From Bradyrhizobium ivorense (lineage in GTDB: Bacteria; Pseudomonadota; Alphaproteobacteria; Rhizobiales; Xanthobacteraceae), in assembly GCF_900696085.1 (NCBI RefSeq), contig NZ_CAADFC020000011.1, forward strand, positions 186,001-250,000: a stretch of 64,000 nt of DNA, given 5' to 3'. Shown piece after piece: positions 37,766 to 47,341 of the stretch. The stretch's first letter is position 1; each line of letters begins with the position of its first letter. The notes beneath the pieces were generated by a model. It was not told the origin of the DNA. It made no database searches and saw only the letters and a program-made list of their open reading frames with translations. Made by a program: the position numbers and the translations under genes.

Positions 37766-38752
37766 CTATCTGGAAGGTTCGCCGGGCAGCCAATCTGTGG
37801 CACCTGCGAAGAACGCTTTCAGCGACCACTTCGCGGCTTGGCCATCGGTCAATTGGTGCGAATAAGGCTCGCGACCTGCGGGATTGGCCCCGACACCGGT
37901 GGATTTGTATTCAGCATAGTAGGCCGTACCAAGCGTATTGGTCTTGCCCGGAGTCCATTCGCGCCACCCCTCGGCGAGGACCGGTGCATCCATCTTCGTC
38001 GACAGGAAGATCACCGTGGCATAGGGGCGCCAAGCGCGGCCAAGCGCAACATAGCGGGCGGAGGGGTCGGCAGTCAGCCTGCAATGATCGAACACATAGG
38101 CGCTATCCTCGTCCGGCGCGGCTTTGCTCTGCGCGGTATAGACGACGGCTTGATTGGCGATGCCATGCAACTCACAATGCTGGAAATAAGCCTTGGCATT
38201 GCCAAATATGAAATCGACGTGCCCTTCGATATAGCAATCCGAGAAATATTGTCGCGACATTCGGCCGTTCTGCCCCTTACCGGCGAACAATGTGTCCTGG
38301 GCGCCGAGCAGGCGGACGCGGCTGATAATGTCTTTGTCTCCGGTAACGGACAGTGCCACAGCCTGCGAAGCTGCATTGGCCGCGTTGAGGGCATAGTCGT
38401 TTTGAATCGTCAGATTATCGAGCCGGAAGTCATCACCCGACGCGTCGAGCGTCGCAGAACGGACGGTCCCACCGACATTGATCGCACCATCGCCGTACAC
38501 AATGACCGTATCATCCGGCTTCCTGCCTGATCCTTTGATATGAACACCGGATTTGAAGACTTTGACCTTCTCGCGATAAATGCCCGGTGCGATCTGGATA
38601 TCCCCGCCTTGCGCCGGTAATGCGTCAATGGCTGCCTGCACGGAATGATAGGCTGCTCTATCGCCGTGCGAGACAAGAAGTGGCTGAGCATGGGCTGCAA
38701 AGCTGCAGAAACAACCGGCCAGAACGGTAGCGGGAAACACGAACATTCGCAT
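37766..38752 (-). CDS. Pectinesterase (CE8), secreted
   Basis: Demethylesterifies homogalacturonan in plant cell walls, preparing it for polygalacturonase. Signal peptide MRMFVFPATVLAGCFCSFAAHA, then the right-handed beta-helix with family motifs QDTLFAGKG, the catalytic YIEGHVDFIFGNAKAYFQ and the LGRAWRP box (usually LGRPW). 328 residues, complete. It precedes nothing else in its direction but the polygalacturonase lies 250 bases upstream on the same strand, so the two form a pectin-degrading pair. Exported by Sec, probably then by type II secretion. Confidence 0.92.
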   Translation of the reverse strand: MRMFVFPATVLAGCFCSFAAHAQPLLVSHGDRAAYHSVQAAIDALPAQGGDIQIAPGIYREKVKVFKSGVHIKGSGRKPDDTVIVYGDGAINVGGTVRSATLDASGDDFRLDNLTIQNDYALNAANAASQAVALSVTGDKDIISRVRLLGAQDTLFAGKGQNGRMSRQYFSDCYIEGHVDFIFGNAKAYFQHCELHGIANQAVVYTAQSKAAPDEDSAYVFDHCRLTADPSARYVALGRAWRPYATVIFLSTKMDAPVLAEGWREWTPGKTNTLGTAYYAEYKSTGVGANPAGREPYSHQLTDGQAAKWSLKAFFAGATDWLPGEPSR

Positions 38753-39002
38753 CTGATCTCACTCTTACCGGGCTTGCTGCACACCGAGTGCGATCGGTAC
38801 AAGAGATCCCGTCTCGATATAGAGCTGAGGATGGTCGATCCATTTGGTCACCGAAGTGGAACCGGCGCGCAATGGCCGCAACGTTAGATTACGGCAATAC
38901 CTGTCAGAACGGCTGCAACCCAGCGCCACCGCACTCTGGTGGTGCCCGTAATTGCAAGCATCACGGCAGACCTGACTAAGCTGAGGTCCCTGGTTGTGGT
39001 GC

Positions 39003-40301
39003 TTACCGGTTACCGTCGCGGAACACCCTGGCGCACCCCTCCCAATCGCGCGGCACCAGTTTTCTAGCTCGCCCGGGCAGCGGCGGCGACACGTCCGAAT
39101 GATCGGCGGTCACATTGACATGCTCGAGCTGCCAGGTCGCGGAATCGGCAAAGCGAACATCTTCGAGGGTCACGTCAAGCGTATGGCTCTCGTCTGTCCC
39201 ACGCATCAGCAGCGCACCATTGTCGCCGCGCACATGGCGTAGAACGATTTTTCGATACACCGGAATCTTCGTACCTTGTGCGCGTGGGTCGTACTTTGTA
39301 TCGAACGCGACGGGCCATCGATTTCCTCGCAGACAGACGTTCTCGTAAGTCACTCGCTCGACCAATCCGCCTCGACTGGCATCGCTCTTGATGCGCAAGC
39401 CAGACGTCGTGCCGTCCAGGGTCAGGTTGAGCACCAGTATGTCGCTGGCACCGGAATTCACCTCACTGCCTATCGACATGCCGTGGCCCCAGCCGAAATA
39501 ATTATCGATGACGGAAATATGGCGGGTTGCGCCGTTGTCGCCGGCCTTGATGGCGACGTTGTCATCTCCGGTGCGGATCGAGCTGTGGGTGATGGTCACA
39601 TCCTGGCTGGCGGCAGGGTCGATGCCGTCGGTGTTGCGGGCGTCAGCCGGCGCCTCGATCGTGAGGCCCCAAAACGTGGCGCCTTCGACCCGGTTCATCG
39701 CGATATGGAAATTGGGCGCGTTGCGCAAGGTGACGCCAGAGACCGTGATGTCCTGCGCATGCTCGATCTGGATCAAACGCGGGGCGTTCTGGTGGCCACC
39801 CTCGACTTGCGCGCGGCGGGCCAACTGCCACCAGGTTTCGGCACTGCCGACCATTGGCGTACCGCCCTGACCATCGATGATGCCGTCGCCGTAGATGCCG
39901 CCGCCGTGCGTTTTGCTGAAGCTGATGAACGGACGGCAGCCATCGCCTTTCCCCGCGATGCGGCCACACTGCCCGCGGCCCTTGTCGTATGCAGCTGGCT
40001 CGGCGATGGCGAACAACGTTGCACCGCGTCCGATCCATAAGGTTACGCCGGATTTCATCTCGAGTGGCCCCGACCGGAACTCACCACGCCCGAGATAAAC
40101 CGCAGCACCGGCGGGGCAGTGGTCGATGGCATCTTGCAGCCTGGCCGTATCGTTCGTGCCAGAGGCCACCGGGCGATCGCAGACCGTACCAGGTGCAACA
40201 GGTTCTGCGACAATGCGGCGATCTTGCGCTTTTGCGGCGGGGCAAAGAACCATGGCAGCAACGATAAACAATAGAGTCCATCCGCGAAAAAGCTCTGTCA
40301 T
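39003..40301 (-). CDS. pgl: Polygalacturonase (GH28), secreted
   Basis: Hydrolyses de-esterified pectin. Signal peptide MTELFRGWTLLFIVAAMVLC ending PAAKA, then GH28 motifs NTDGID, RTGDDNVAIK, GHGMSIGSE and LRIKSD, all catalytic residues (three Asp, His, Arg-Lys) present. 432 residues. A polygalacturonase gene named pgl is known from the B. japonicum symbiotic region and is flavonoid-inducible; I use the symbol for that resemblance. No convincing tts or nod box lies in the 660 bases upstream. It forms a pair with the downstream pectinesterase. Confidence 0.92.
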   Translation of the reverse strand: MTELFRGWTLLFIVAAMVLCPAAKAQDRRIVAEPVAPGTVCDRPVASGTNDTARLQDAIDHCPAGAAVYLGRGEFRSGPLEMKSGVTLWIGRGATLFAIAEPAAYDKGRGQCGRIAGKGDGCRPFISFSKTHGGGIYGDGIIDGQGGTPMVGSAETWWQLARRAQVEGGHQNAPRLIQIEHAQDITVSGVTLRNAPNFHIAMNRVEGATFWGLTIEAPADARNTDGIDPAASQDVTITHSSIRTGDDNVAIKAGDNGATRHISVIDNYFGWGHGMSIGSEVNSGASDILVLNLTLDGTTSGLRIKSDASRGGLVERVTYENVCLRGNRWPVAFDTKYDPRAQGTKIPVYRKIVLRHVRGDNGALLMRGTDESHTLDVTLEDVRFADSATWQLEHVNVTADHSDVSPPLPGRARKLVPRDWEGCARVFRDGNR

Positions 40302-40961
40302 CGACCTCGTCTCTTTGCCGCGTGCATCCTGCCGCGTGTCTGCAACCGATCGCTGGCTACCCCGGCGCTTGCCTCACTGACTCGCGCAAGATGACATTTG
40401 TAAGACACAGGTGAGAGTGGACCTTATCAGCCGACTTGCCAGCTGATCTCCGGTGCTCAGAGCGTGTGCACTAATCTTCATTCTGCAACCGGCGGTCCGT
40501 CGCTCCTATCCTGCGCGCGCGGGCCATCATCCAGCCGTCGAATTCTTGATAGGTCACTGATACACTTGGGGCGGGTTGCCGCCGAGGCGAAAACGCGTCC
40601 GTCAATAAGCTGGAGCGCCTGTCAAGGGCTCAGCGGCGCAACGATGAGAACGGCTGAATAGCTTGGTACGGTACGAACGAACTAACGTGCATAAATCAAC
40701 TAGCCACGGCTCAAACGGTGCGTTTCGTGCGCTTCACATTCGGCATGCTTCTGCCCCCATGCGCACGAACGGTATGAAGTGAAATGGGCTGGCTGCGGGA
40801 TTGCATCGAAAAAGTTGTTCTTACGGAGGGCTCCATAATGACGCTCAGGAATTCTCGCTCAAAGCACTTTCAGAAAATCCATCGAGAAGATGGTATCTGA
40901 TCGAGTTTGAGGCGCTACTGCGATCGCAGCTGCGCAGGTCTCAGCGCGAGAAGGCGGAACG
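40302..40961. other. Intergenic
   Basis: About 660 bases without a supported gene, between divergent pgl and the DUF1488 gene; promoters of both must lie here. Confidence 0.4.
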
Positions 40962-41285
40962 ATGCGCCTTAGGACCGGAAAGTCGATCGGTTACGACCCG
41001 GAATGGCTGGTTTACAGATTCACCATGTTCGATGGCAACAGACGAGTTGATTGTCAGATCAGCAACGCGGCGTTGTCCGCCTTGAGGGACATGCGGACAA
41101 ATCCCGGACTTACCCGCGAGGGTGTATTCGAGCGCCATCGCAGGCTGATCGAGAGAGTGGCGTCGAACCAATATCAGGGCGATGCAGAACCAATCAGGAT
41201 TTTCGCGAAGCATCTTCCTTCAACGAAATCGCGAGCAAACCGATCAGCCAAGCGTCCCACTGGCCTTCCTCTTTCGGGTTCTTGA
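40962..41285 (+). CDS. DUF1488 family protein
   Basis: A 107-residue protein with the DUF1488 pattern: YRFTMFDGNRRVDCQISNAA, then FERHRRLIERVASNQY and IRIFAKHL. AGGCGGA precedes the ATG. DUF1488 proteins are small and common in rhizobia with no known function. The last 20 residues (TKSRANRSAKRPTGLPLSGS) are outside the domain. Confidence 0.75.
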   Translation: MRLRTGKSIGYDPEWLVYRFTMFDGNRRVDCQISNAALSALRDMRTNPGLTREGVFERHRRLIERVASNQYQGDAEPIRIFAKHLPSTKSRANRSAKRPTGLPLSGS

Positions 41286-42287
41286 TTGCTTGAAGGACAC
41301 TTGTTGATTTAGATTGGCACGGCCATGAGGGTTTACGTTGCCGCGTTGATGCAAGACCATGAGATGGCGAATGGCAAGTCTACCACCAACAGTGCCGGTA
41401 AGGCCTCGCTTGATGATCTGGCTCGCGACTTGCTCCTGTTTGCCAAGGCCATCCACCGGCGACCAGCGCTGTGCACGTGTCGCGCGGCTCATGGTCTTCC
41501 AGGCCTCATAACCGCGCAGTGAATGATGCCGAGATAGCTCAAGTAGCCTCAAGCCATGGACGGCGCCGCGGCCCTGCCCATAGGCATAAACTGCGCTGGG
41601 CGTTCAGGGGAGTTAAAGCCCTGTGGCATCGGTCGCGAGAGAAGCTGCTTCCTCTCCGAAGCTCTGGCGGCGAACGCGCGCCTCATTCGCAAAGCTTAAG
41701 CTATCGCTTGAGCTTTGGCGCGGCCATTGGCAGCAAGGCGAAGCGTAGCTGGGTCGTTTTAGCAGCTCCGGGCAAATCACTCATCAAGCCGGTTCTGCCA
41801 TGCTTCACCCATCGATAAAGCGAGGATTTGACGCGCTTATGCAAGTACTTTTGGATCGGGATCGGGGCGCGTGCATGCGTGTCCGATGCATCTCATTCCC
41901 AAGCTTTAAGAAGAACCACTCTGTACATAACGTACAGAGACTCTCACGTCATGTTCACCTGAAACGTACGAGTGATTTCGGTCTGCTCTGCGGTGGCATT
42001 TGTCCCTCTCGCTAGTTCGCGCTAAGGGAAGCAGGCTAGGATGGAAGCAATGAGCAAATAATCAAATGACCACCCACAAAGAGCCCTTATCGAGATGGCA
42101 CACAAGCATTTCCATCTTGGGGCTCGGTAGTATCGGCGCGATCTCCGAGTTCGAGCGTCACAGGCTGGACACGCTGTGAGACGCCGCCTGCGACGGGCAT
42201 GAGCAGAAGCTGGAGAGTGTCTACGGACAGCCTGCGGTTACAAGGGAACTACAGCGTGACGGTTACATTCCACGGCAAGGACGCACC
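41286..42287. other. Gene-poor stretch with palindrome
   Basis: About 1 kb without supported gene; contains a perfect palindrome at 41919-41939. Confidence 0.4.
41919..41939. promoter_or_regulatory. Perfect palindrome, possible TetR/LuxR-type operator
   Basis: CTCTGTAC, five bases, GTACAGAG. The size and GTAC-centred halves resemble TetR-family operators. No T-run follows, so it is not a standard terminator. The next gene, the amidohydrolase, starts 350 bases to the right. Confidence 0.4.
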
Positions 42288-43052
42288 ATGAGGATCGATT
42301 GCGAGGTCCACGCCTTCCGCCGAGAGGCCCGGCGGACGGCGCCCGTCATCGACGGCTCCATGGAACTGTTGGATGGCGCGGCTCGCGCGTGCGCGATCAC
42401 CGGGCTGGTACTGGTCCAACCCACCTTCCTGCACGCCGATGCGACGGAGCTCTTCACCCAGGCGAGCCGTGCTCGAATGCCAGTCAGGCTCGTTCCGCCG
42501 CTTGTGCAACCGCTGGCGCCTGAAATCCTGGAGCAATGGGGTCGATCAGGCGCCGTCGGTTTGGCGCTGAGCCTCGACGCTCCTGATCGGCTGGCCGAGT
42601 CGCTCGAGGCAGCCCTTCAGCTCGGCTTCCACTTGGAGGTGTCCAGCGGGGTCGAAGAACGAGAGCGCCTCATAGAGCAGCTCCTGGCCGACGGCCATCG
42701 TCTGGTGTTCCGCGACTTCGGACTTGCAGACACCATCCGCGACCCCACCTGGGATCCACGCTTGGAGCGGCTCCTGGCACTCGCTGAAGCTGCCGAAGTG
42801 TGGGTGAAGCTGTCGGGGATCGGCCGTGTCCCAGATGACTGGGCCAAGGCGGCGGCGGCTCGGCTGCTGAAGGAGCTCGGACCGGAACAGCTGCTCTGGG
42901 GTTCGGAGTGGCCGCATGTGACGGCCGCCCACGCTTATGCACCATCCTATGCACAGGCGTTCGGGTGGCTCGAGGAGCTCGTCCCAGACGCGGACGCGAG
43001 AGGACGGATTCTTTGCGAGACCCCAGCCGCCTTATACAGCTTCCGCAACTAA
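42288..43052 (+). CDS. Amidohydrolase of the dicarboxylate-lactonase type (COG3618-like)
   Basis: TIM-barrel metal-dependent hydrolase related to 2-pyrone-4,6-dicarboxylate lactonases. Seen: an N-terminal strand MRIDCEVHAFRREA (the usual DxHxH is altered to DCEVHAF), the central LEVSSG and WVKLSGIGRV, and the strongly conserved end LLWGSEWPHV with the metal aspartate position changed to serine-glutamate. 254 residues, slightly short, so the first strand may be diverged. Substrate unknown. A small ring-opening role with the dehydrogenase downstream is possible. Confidence 0.75.
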   Translation: MRIDCEVHAFRREARRTAPVIDGSMELLDGAARACAITGLVLVQPTFLHADATELFTQASRARMPVRLVPPLVQPLAPEILEQWGRSGAVGLALSLDAPDRLAESLEAALQLGFHLEVSSGVEERERLIEQLLADGHRLVFRDFGLADTIRDPTWDPRLERLLALAEAAEVWVKLSGIGRVPDDWAKAAAARLLKELGPEQLLWGSEWPHVTAAHAYAPSYAQAFGWLEELVPDADARGRILCETPAALYSFRN

Positions 43053-43495
43053 GCCCACTTGGCCAAAGCATCGCGGGGACATTCGTGTCTACAGAGCAAG
43101 TCCGTGTTTATGGCTAGGCGCGAACAGAGCTTTATGCCCGCCGGCGCTGTGTCCCAAATCCCCGGATGTGCTCCTAGTCTGCAATCCCGCCTATATTGGA
43201 GCGACTGATGCAGCTAATGCAGCGAGGGTGCGTCCTCGATTCGCGTGCGAATCTCGGCGCTCCCTTCCTTGCACGACCTGCACACCGACGACATTGAGAT
43301 GGCGAGCGGTTTGTCAAGCCGATTCCAGATTTATTATTCCCTTTTTCCTCTAGACGGAGGCTGCCCGCTGGAACGGACGCGAAAGTTCAGGTGTGGCACG
43401 CATTGTGATTGGAGCGCCTGGTCCGCAATTGATGGCTGGGCACGCGAAAAAGTTGGCGCGGCACAAACACACTAATCGCGATCAGGCGGGAACAG
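43053..43495. other. Intergenic amidohydrolase-dehydrogenase
   Basis: 440 bases, no supported gene or clear control site. Confidence 0.4.
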
Positions 43496-44371
43496 ATGAC
43501 ACAAGGTTCACAAGTGACGATCATTGGAGCCGGACGCGTCGGGCTGAAGCTGGCTGAACTTCTCATAACGTCTGGCGGACGAATACGCTTCGTGGATCAC
43601 CGGCCCGTGGCTGGAATAGATAAGAACCTGATCATGAGCGATGCGATCCACCTGACGCTGGAGGCAGAATCCGCTATTGCGGGGTCTGATATTGTCGTCC
43701 TTGCCTTGCCGTTCACGGTAGCAGGAGCTGCGTTCAGATCTGCCTGTCGGCAGTTCAAAGGCGACGCATTGTTGATCGAGACGCTTTCGGTCAAGACGAA
43801 ACCCGCCTCCTGGGCGACCAACTTACCTCGCGGGGTGGAGTATCTTGGCCTCAATCCACTGTTTAGCCCGGAGCTCGGGTGGGCAAATCGTCCAATCGCG
43901 GTGGTCGCGTATCGATCAGGGCCGAGGCTCGAAGCCTTTCTGCAGCTTTTACGGCGCACGACTGCGAGCCTTGTCGCGCTTGATGCCGCAGCTCACGACC
44001 AGCTTCTTGCGCAGCGTCAGCTGGCTACGCATGCGCTGCTCCTGTCGCTCGCGAGCATCCTTCGCGACGAGAACACTGAATTTCCACTTGAGGTCGGTCC
44101 GCCCCCCTATCACCTTCTCCTGGCGGGACTCGGGCGCATGTTGACTGGTAGCCCCGAGACGTTTGCTGAGATCCAGACGGAGAATCCTTTTGCGCCGACA
44201 GTCCGCTTGCGCCTGATCGCGGCACTCGAGAAGCTAAGCGGGAACGGCCAGGAAGTCCTCGACCATCTTCGCAGTGAGTGGAGTGATCTCGCGCCACGTC
44301 TCAAACCGGCCGCCGAGACTTGCGAGCACCTATTTGCGGACCCGATTTTTCCTCTGGAGAGGCGCGAATAG
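43496..44371 (+). CDS. Prephenate dehydrogenase-like NAD(P)-dependent enzyme
   Basis: A 291-residue protein with the N-terminal Rossmann site VTIIGAGRVGLKLAELL, the domain break ADIVVLALPFTV-type stretch (SDIVVLALPFTVAG), GVEYLGLNPLFSPELG, and a helical C-terminal domain, as in TyrA-type dehydrogenases. The catalytic histidine of prephenate dehydrogenase (usually GxHPMFGP) is replaced by asparagine in LNPLFSP, so the substrate may differ. The NAD site itself is intact. It stands alone and could belong to an aromatic or specialised metabolite path. Confidence 0.75.
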   Translation: MTQGSQVTIIGAGRVGLKLAELLITSGGRIRFVDHRPVAGIDKNLIMSDAIHLTLEAESAIAGSDIVVLALPFTVAGAAFRSACRQFKGDALLIETLSVKTKPASWATNLPRGVEYLGLNPLFSPELGWANRPIAVVAYRSGPRLEAFLQLLRRTTASLVALDAAAHDQLLAQRQLATHALLLSLASILRDENTEFPLEVGPPPYHLLLAGLGRMLTGSPETFAEIQTENPFAPTVRLRLIAALEKLSGNGQEVLDHLRSEWSDLAPRLKPAAETCEHLFADPIFPLERRE

Positions 44372-44733
44372 AGATTGAAGACATAGACGTATGACTGACG
44401 TTAGCTCAGGCGGCGGTACGCAACCGTGCGCAGGCCGACGATTTCGACAACTAACATTCTCCTAAACGTCGCATGGACATTAGGCTAACATTGCACCGAG
44501 CTCCAGCCGCCCAAGCGAAAGGCGAAGGGCATCGGGTGTATAGCTCAGCGGTAGAGCCGGCCGCTTGCTTGAAGACCTGGTCGTCAGCTCGACACATCAG
44601 CTCTACAAAACGGGCTTGAGTAGTCGCACCGTCGCCCCGACACCGTACTTCTTGATTACAGTGGCACTCGGATAACATTCCGCCTACTCACGTACCGCCC
44701 TTGGTGCCTCGCTAAAATCGTTCGGCAGTACCG
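44372..44733. other. Intergenic with tRNA-like relic
   Basis: 360 bases without a gene; holds a tRNA 5' half at 44534. Confidence 0.4.
44534..44557 (+). other. tRNA 5'-half relic
   Basis: A seven-base acceptor-like GGGTGTA followed by TAGCTCAGCGGTAGAGC, whose GCTC/GAGC pairs form a normal D-arm. The anticodon and T arms expected next do not follow, so this is a fragment, possibly left from integration of an element at a tRNA gene. Confidence 0.4.
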
Positions 44734-45513
44734 CTACAGTTCCCGACCAGAGTCCCGCCTCCCCCTCTGCATGTGCGAAGTGCTCCAAATCCTGAGAGCT
44801 CGGGGTGTGAGGCGGGCACCGGCAAGTTCTCTCCAGGACTTCCGCACCTCGATCCAGCGGCTTTTTCGAGCGGGCAAGGCATCAAGCATTTTTTGGGCAG
44901 TCGGTGCGAGGCGCGCAGCTTCGGAGTTCGGGTGGAGCTTGGCTTCCTCAAGAATTTTAAGCGCGGTCTTTTCGGACAGCGTCCACCCCGACTCGGTGAA
45001 CCTGCTCTCCGCGAAATACTCAAAACAAGTGCGGAACGTCAAAGCGCGGCCAATGACCGCATGGTTTGATAGTCCCGCTTGGTCCAGCCACCGCCGGAGA
45101 TACTCACACCACTCTTGGCTGCCAATTTCGGGAGCCCCGCGACATTCGAAGAGCAAAAGCACCGCCATGCCAGCGATCTCGCGACGGACTTCTCCATCCT
45201 GCTTTTCGAACCAGTCCCGGATTGCCTGTAATGGCGTCGCCGGCGGCTTCACGACCGGTGCCGTAGCGGTGCGGTGGAACGAGACCACGTTTTCCAGCGG
45301 GGGCATGCGTGGCCATGGCCTTCCGTCTGCGTCCCACAAGACCCATCGCTTTGCGATCTTTCTTGCCTCTTCAGGAGACCTGGTTCGCCAAAGCTCCTTG
45401 AGCGCCTCATTGACGTAATATGGGACGTCAGCCTTCAGGCCGCATGTACGTGCTATTGCCGCGAGGCGCCCGGCGTCAATCAGCCGCGCCGCGAAGTTAT
45501 TCTCTGCATTCAT
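44734..45513 (-). CDS. Hypothetical protein, 259 residues
   Basis: Starts MNAENNFAARLIDAGRLAAI. Mostly helical, charged, with no membrane segment or signal peptide; LKADVPYYVNEALKELWRTR and GMAVLLLFECRGAPEIGSQE are notable stretches. It is not in a family I recognise. Coding seems real from length and even codon-position pattern. No co-directed neighbour. Confidence 0.55.
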   Translation of the reverse strand: MNAENNFAARLIDAGRLAAIARTCGLKADVPYYVNEALKELWRTRSPEEARKIAKRWVLWDADGRPWPRMPPLENVVSFHRTATAPVVKPPATPLQAIRDWFEKQDGEVRREIAGMAVLLLFECRGAPEIGSQEWCEYLRRWLDQAGLSNHAVIGRALTFRTCFEYFAESRFTESGWTLSEKTALKILEEAKLHPNSEAARLAPTAQKMLDALPARKSRWIEVRKSWRELAGARLTPRALRIWSTSHMQRGRRDSGREL

Positions 45514-46263
45514 TTGCCGAGGCCCTTCGTGTCCTTTCTAGCGCGTTCCGCTATTGGCTCTTCGGCGGCGTAATACGGACCCGCCGGGATTACACCAGCA
45601 GGCGCCATCTCTCGCGTAAGTTCCACGTGTCGCCAATTTCACTGACGAGCCATGGCCTCAACTTACGATGCTGGCCATGCCCAAGAGAGGCGCCCAGTGC
45701 ATTCCGAGGGTCTGCATTCTTCGTGCCACAGTAACGGTCCGAGATTCGTATTGCGTTGCGTCTGCTTTGTTTTCTTTCCGACTTGCGCCCGTCTTGTTCT
45801 TTCCACTCGGGGACCATCCGTGGCAACTTCATGTGTCGCCCTAAGGTAATCGATCGACGTCGGTGAATTGTGCCCGCGCCCAATGAGTGAGCATCGCATC
45901 GGGAGCCGCGCGCAGCGTTTGTGTCCGCGCCATTGCGGCAGCGAGCGCCTCGGGCCGAAAATCGATCTGCGCGGCCATGGTCGGCGGCACCGAATCCCAC
46001 CTAGACAGGACTTGGCTTCTGCCGGTGCTGCTGTGCCCAGACACGGGCACGGTTTTCTCGGTCCGCAATAAGGCCGGCAGCGCCGCCGCGGCGACTGTCA
46101 ACACGTCCCCCAAAGCAAGCTTGTGGTTCAACCAATAATACGCTTGGCGTGTGGCACTAGGCAAAAAAAGTAGTGCCCTTTCGAATGCCCGGCGTATCCA
46201 TTATTGCAGAAAGCTCTGCCCCATCTCCCGGCGCTCGCCGGAGGCCAGCGACACGGGGATAGA
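45514..46263. other. Gene-poor stretch
   Basis: 750 bases with overlapping frames on the minus strand (for example 45841-46164) that lack ribosome sites and families; could be a decayed gene. Confidence 0.35.
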
Positions 46264-46584
46264 TCACGCGGGCACAAGATGCCGCTGCCGCCTCGGCTTC
46301 ACCTCAATCCTAACTTCGACGTCCTGATTGAGCTTCACGAGCATGGCAATCAGGCGATCGAGCGTAAAACGGTCGAGATTGGCCTTTCGTACGCGCGAGA
46401 AGTCGGCCGCAGCAAACCCCGTTAGATCGTGCGCCTTCCGCACGCTGATATCCTGCTTGTCCAGGACGCCAACGATCTTTGCCGCGAGAATAGCCTTGGC
46501 CTGCTGAATATCCGCGTCTGGATAGCCAAAATCACGGAAGACATTGCCGCTGCCACGGACGAGTTCCACAGCTTCCTTTTTCAT
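46264..46584 (-). CDS. HigA-like antitoxin with XRE helix-turn-helix
   Basis: A 106-residue protein (MKKEAVELVRGSGNVFRDFG) with an XRE DNA-binding domain over residues 45-85 (LDKQDISVRKAHDLTGFAAA, then FTLDRLIAMLVKLNQDVEV). This is the HigA2/XRE type paired with phage Gp49-like (HigB) toxins. It starts inside the toxin's stop codon (ATGA overlap), toxin first, as usual for higBA. The antitoxin is intact although the toxin is not. It should repress from the palindrome at 46926. Confidence 0.85.
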   Translation of the reverse strand: MKKEAVELVRGSGNVFRDFGYPDADIQQAKAILAAKIVGVLDKQDISVRKAHDLTGFAAADFSRVRKANLDRFTLDRLIAMLVKLNQDVEVRIEVKPRRQRHLVPA

Positions 46585-46926
46585 CGCGAAGCCTCCTTCA
46601 ATCGCTTGATCCGTTCCTTGATGCGGTCCACGTCCATCTGCGGCGTCTTGATCCCGCTTTTGTACTCCTTCTGGAACGCATCTATTACCGACACGTCATC
46701 GCCAATCTGCACCGCATAGATCGCTCGAAACGCATCGCCACGGTGTTCAGGGCAATCTCGAACACACCCGAGCCCACGCCTTTAAATGGCTTGGCGATGT
46801 CGGCCTTTCCACCCCGCGCGGCAATCGTCAGTGCTGTCAGGATGTCGCGCCGGGCGGAAACTCCTCGAAGTCTTTTCTCGCGGCCTTCAACCATGAGATC
46901 GGGCGGACGAATTCGGGCATACACAT
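46581..46926 (-). pseudogene. HigB/Gp49-like toxin, broken by two frameshifts
   Basis: The product can be followed through three frames: MPEFVRPISWLKAARKDFEE, then RDILTALTIAARGGKADIAK with FKGVGSGVFEIALNT, then GDAFRAIYAVQIGDDVSVID to KERIKRLKEASR. This is the full length of a RelE-like phage Gp49 (HigB) toxin, an mRNA interferase when intact. Two single-base indels, near 46840 and 46740, break the frame. The N-terminal start is the ATG at 46926 or 46920. Confidence 0.8.
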
Positions 46927-46945
46927 GTTGTCATATTTGACAACA
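46926..46945. promoter_or_regulatory. Palindromic operator of the higBA-like module
   Basis: TGTTGTCATATTTGACAACA is an eight-base inverted repeat around TATT, abutting the toxin start. Autorepression by the XRE antitoxin at such palindromes is the rule for these modules. Confidence 0.7.
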
Positions 46946-47341
46946 GACGTCAAGGACCAGGATTTTGCCAGCGGCCCGGCGCGGCCGGGCATGTCGCGGG
47001 AGTGCACCTTGCTGCGAACTGCCGGCCACGCGATCGCTCCGCCAAGGCTCTCCACCTCGCCCCGGAAGAGCGTCGTTCACGCCTGGTGCGACATTGTCTC
47101 GATAAGGTTGATCGGGATCCGGGGCATAAAGGGGCGCCGAAGGTGGATTTGTCAGCTCACACGGGAGGCAGGGAGATGTCGACGGCGGCCAGTGCGAAGT
47201 GCCCAGCCGGCGGCATTTTCCACAAGGGCGTATACACTCATGGTCCTAGAACACGCCGCAGATAAACTCCGTTCCAAACGAAGGGCCCCCGCCGGATACG
47301 AGGGCCCTTCCAGAACTTGGAGGAGGAGATGTCTCCAAGCC
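46946..47341. other. Intergenic
   Basis: About 400 bases; promoter of the module on one side and a terminator at 47280 on the other. No supported gene. Confidence 0.4.
47280..47310 (-). terminator. Hairpin after the 67-residue gene
   Basis: Stem GAAGGGCCC / GGGCCCTTC, nine pairs, 13-base loop; on the minus strand it is followed by CGTTTGG. It lies 31 bases past the stop at 47342. Confidence 0.55.

Noticed and set aside
40420..40460. Possible tts box upstream of pgl
   Set aside because: GACTTGCCAGCTGATC has the wrong spacing and lacks the TCGAAAG core.
45841..46164. 107-codon minus-strand frame
   Set aside because: Some coding character but no start signal, no family and overlapping frames; could be a relic.
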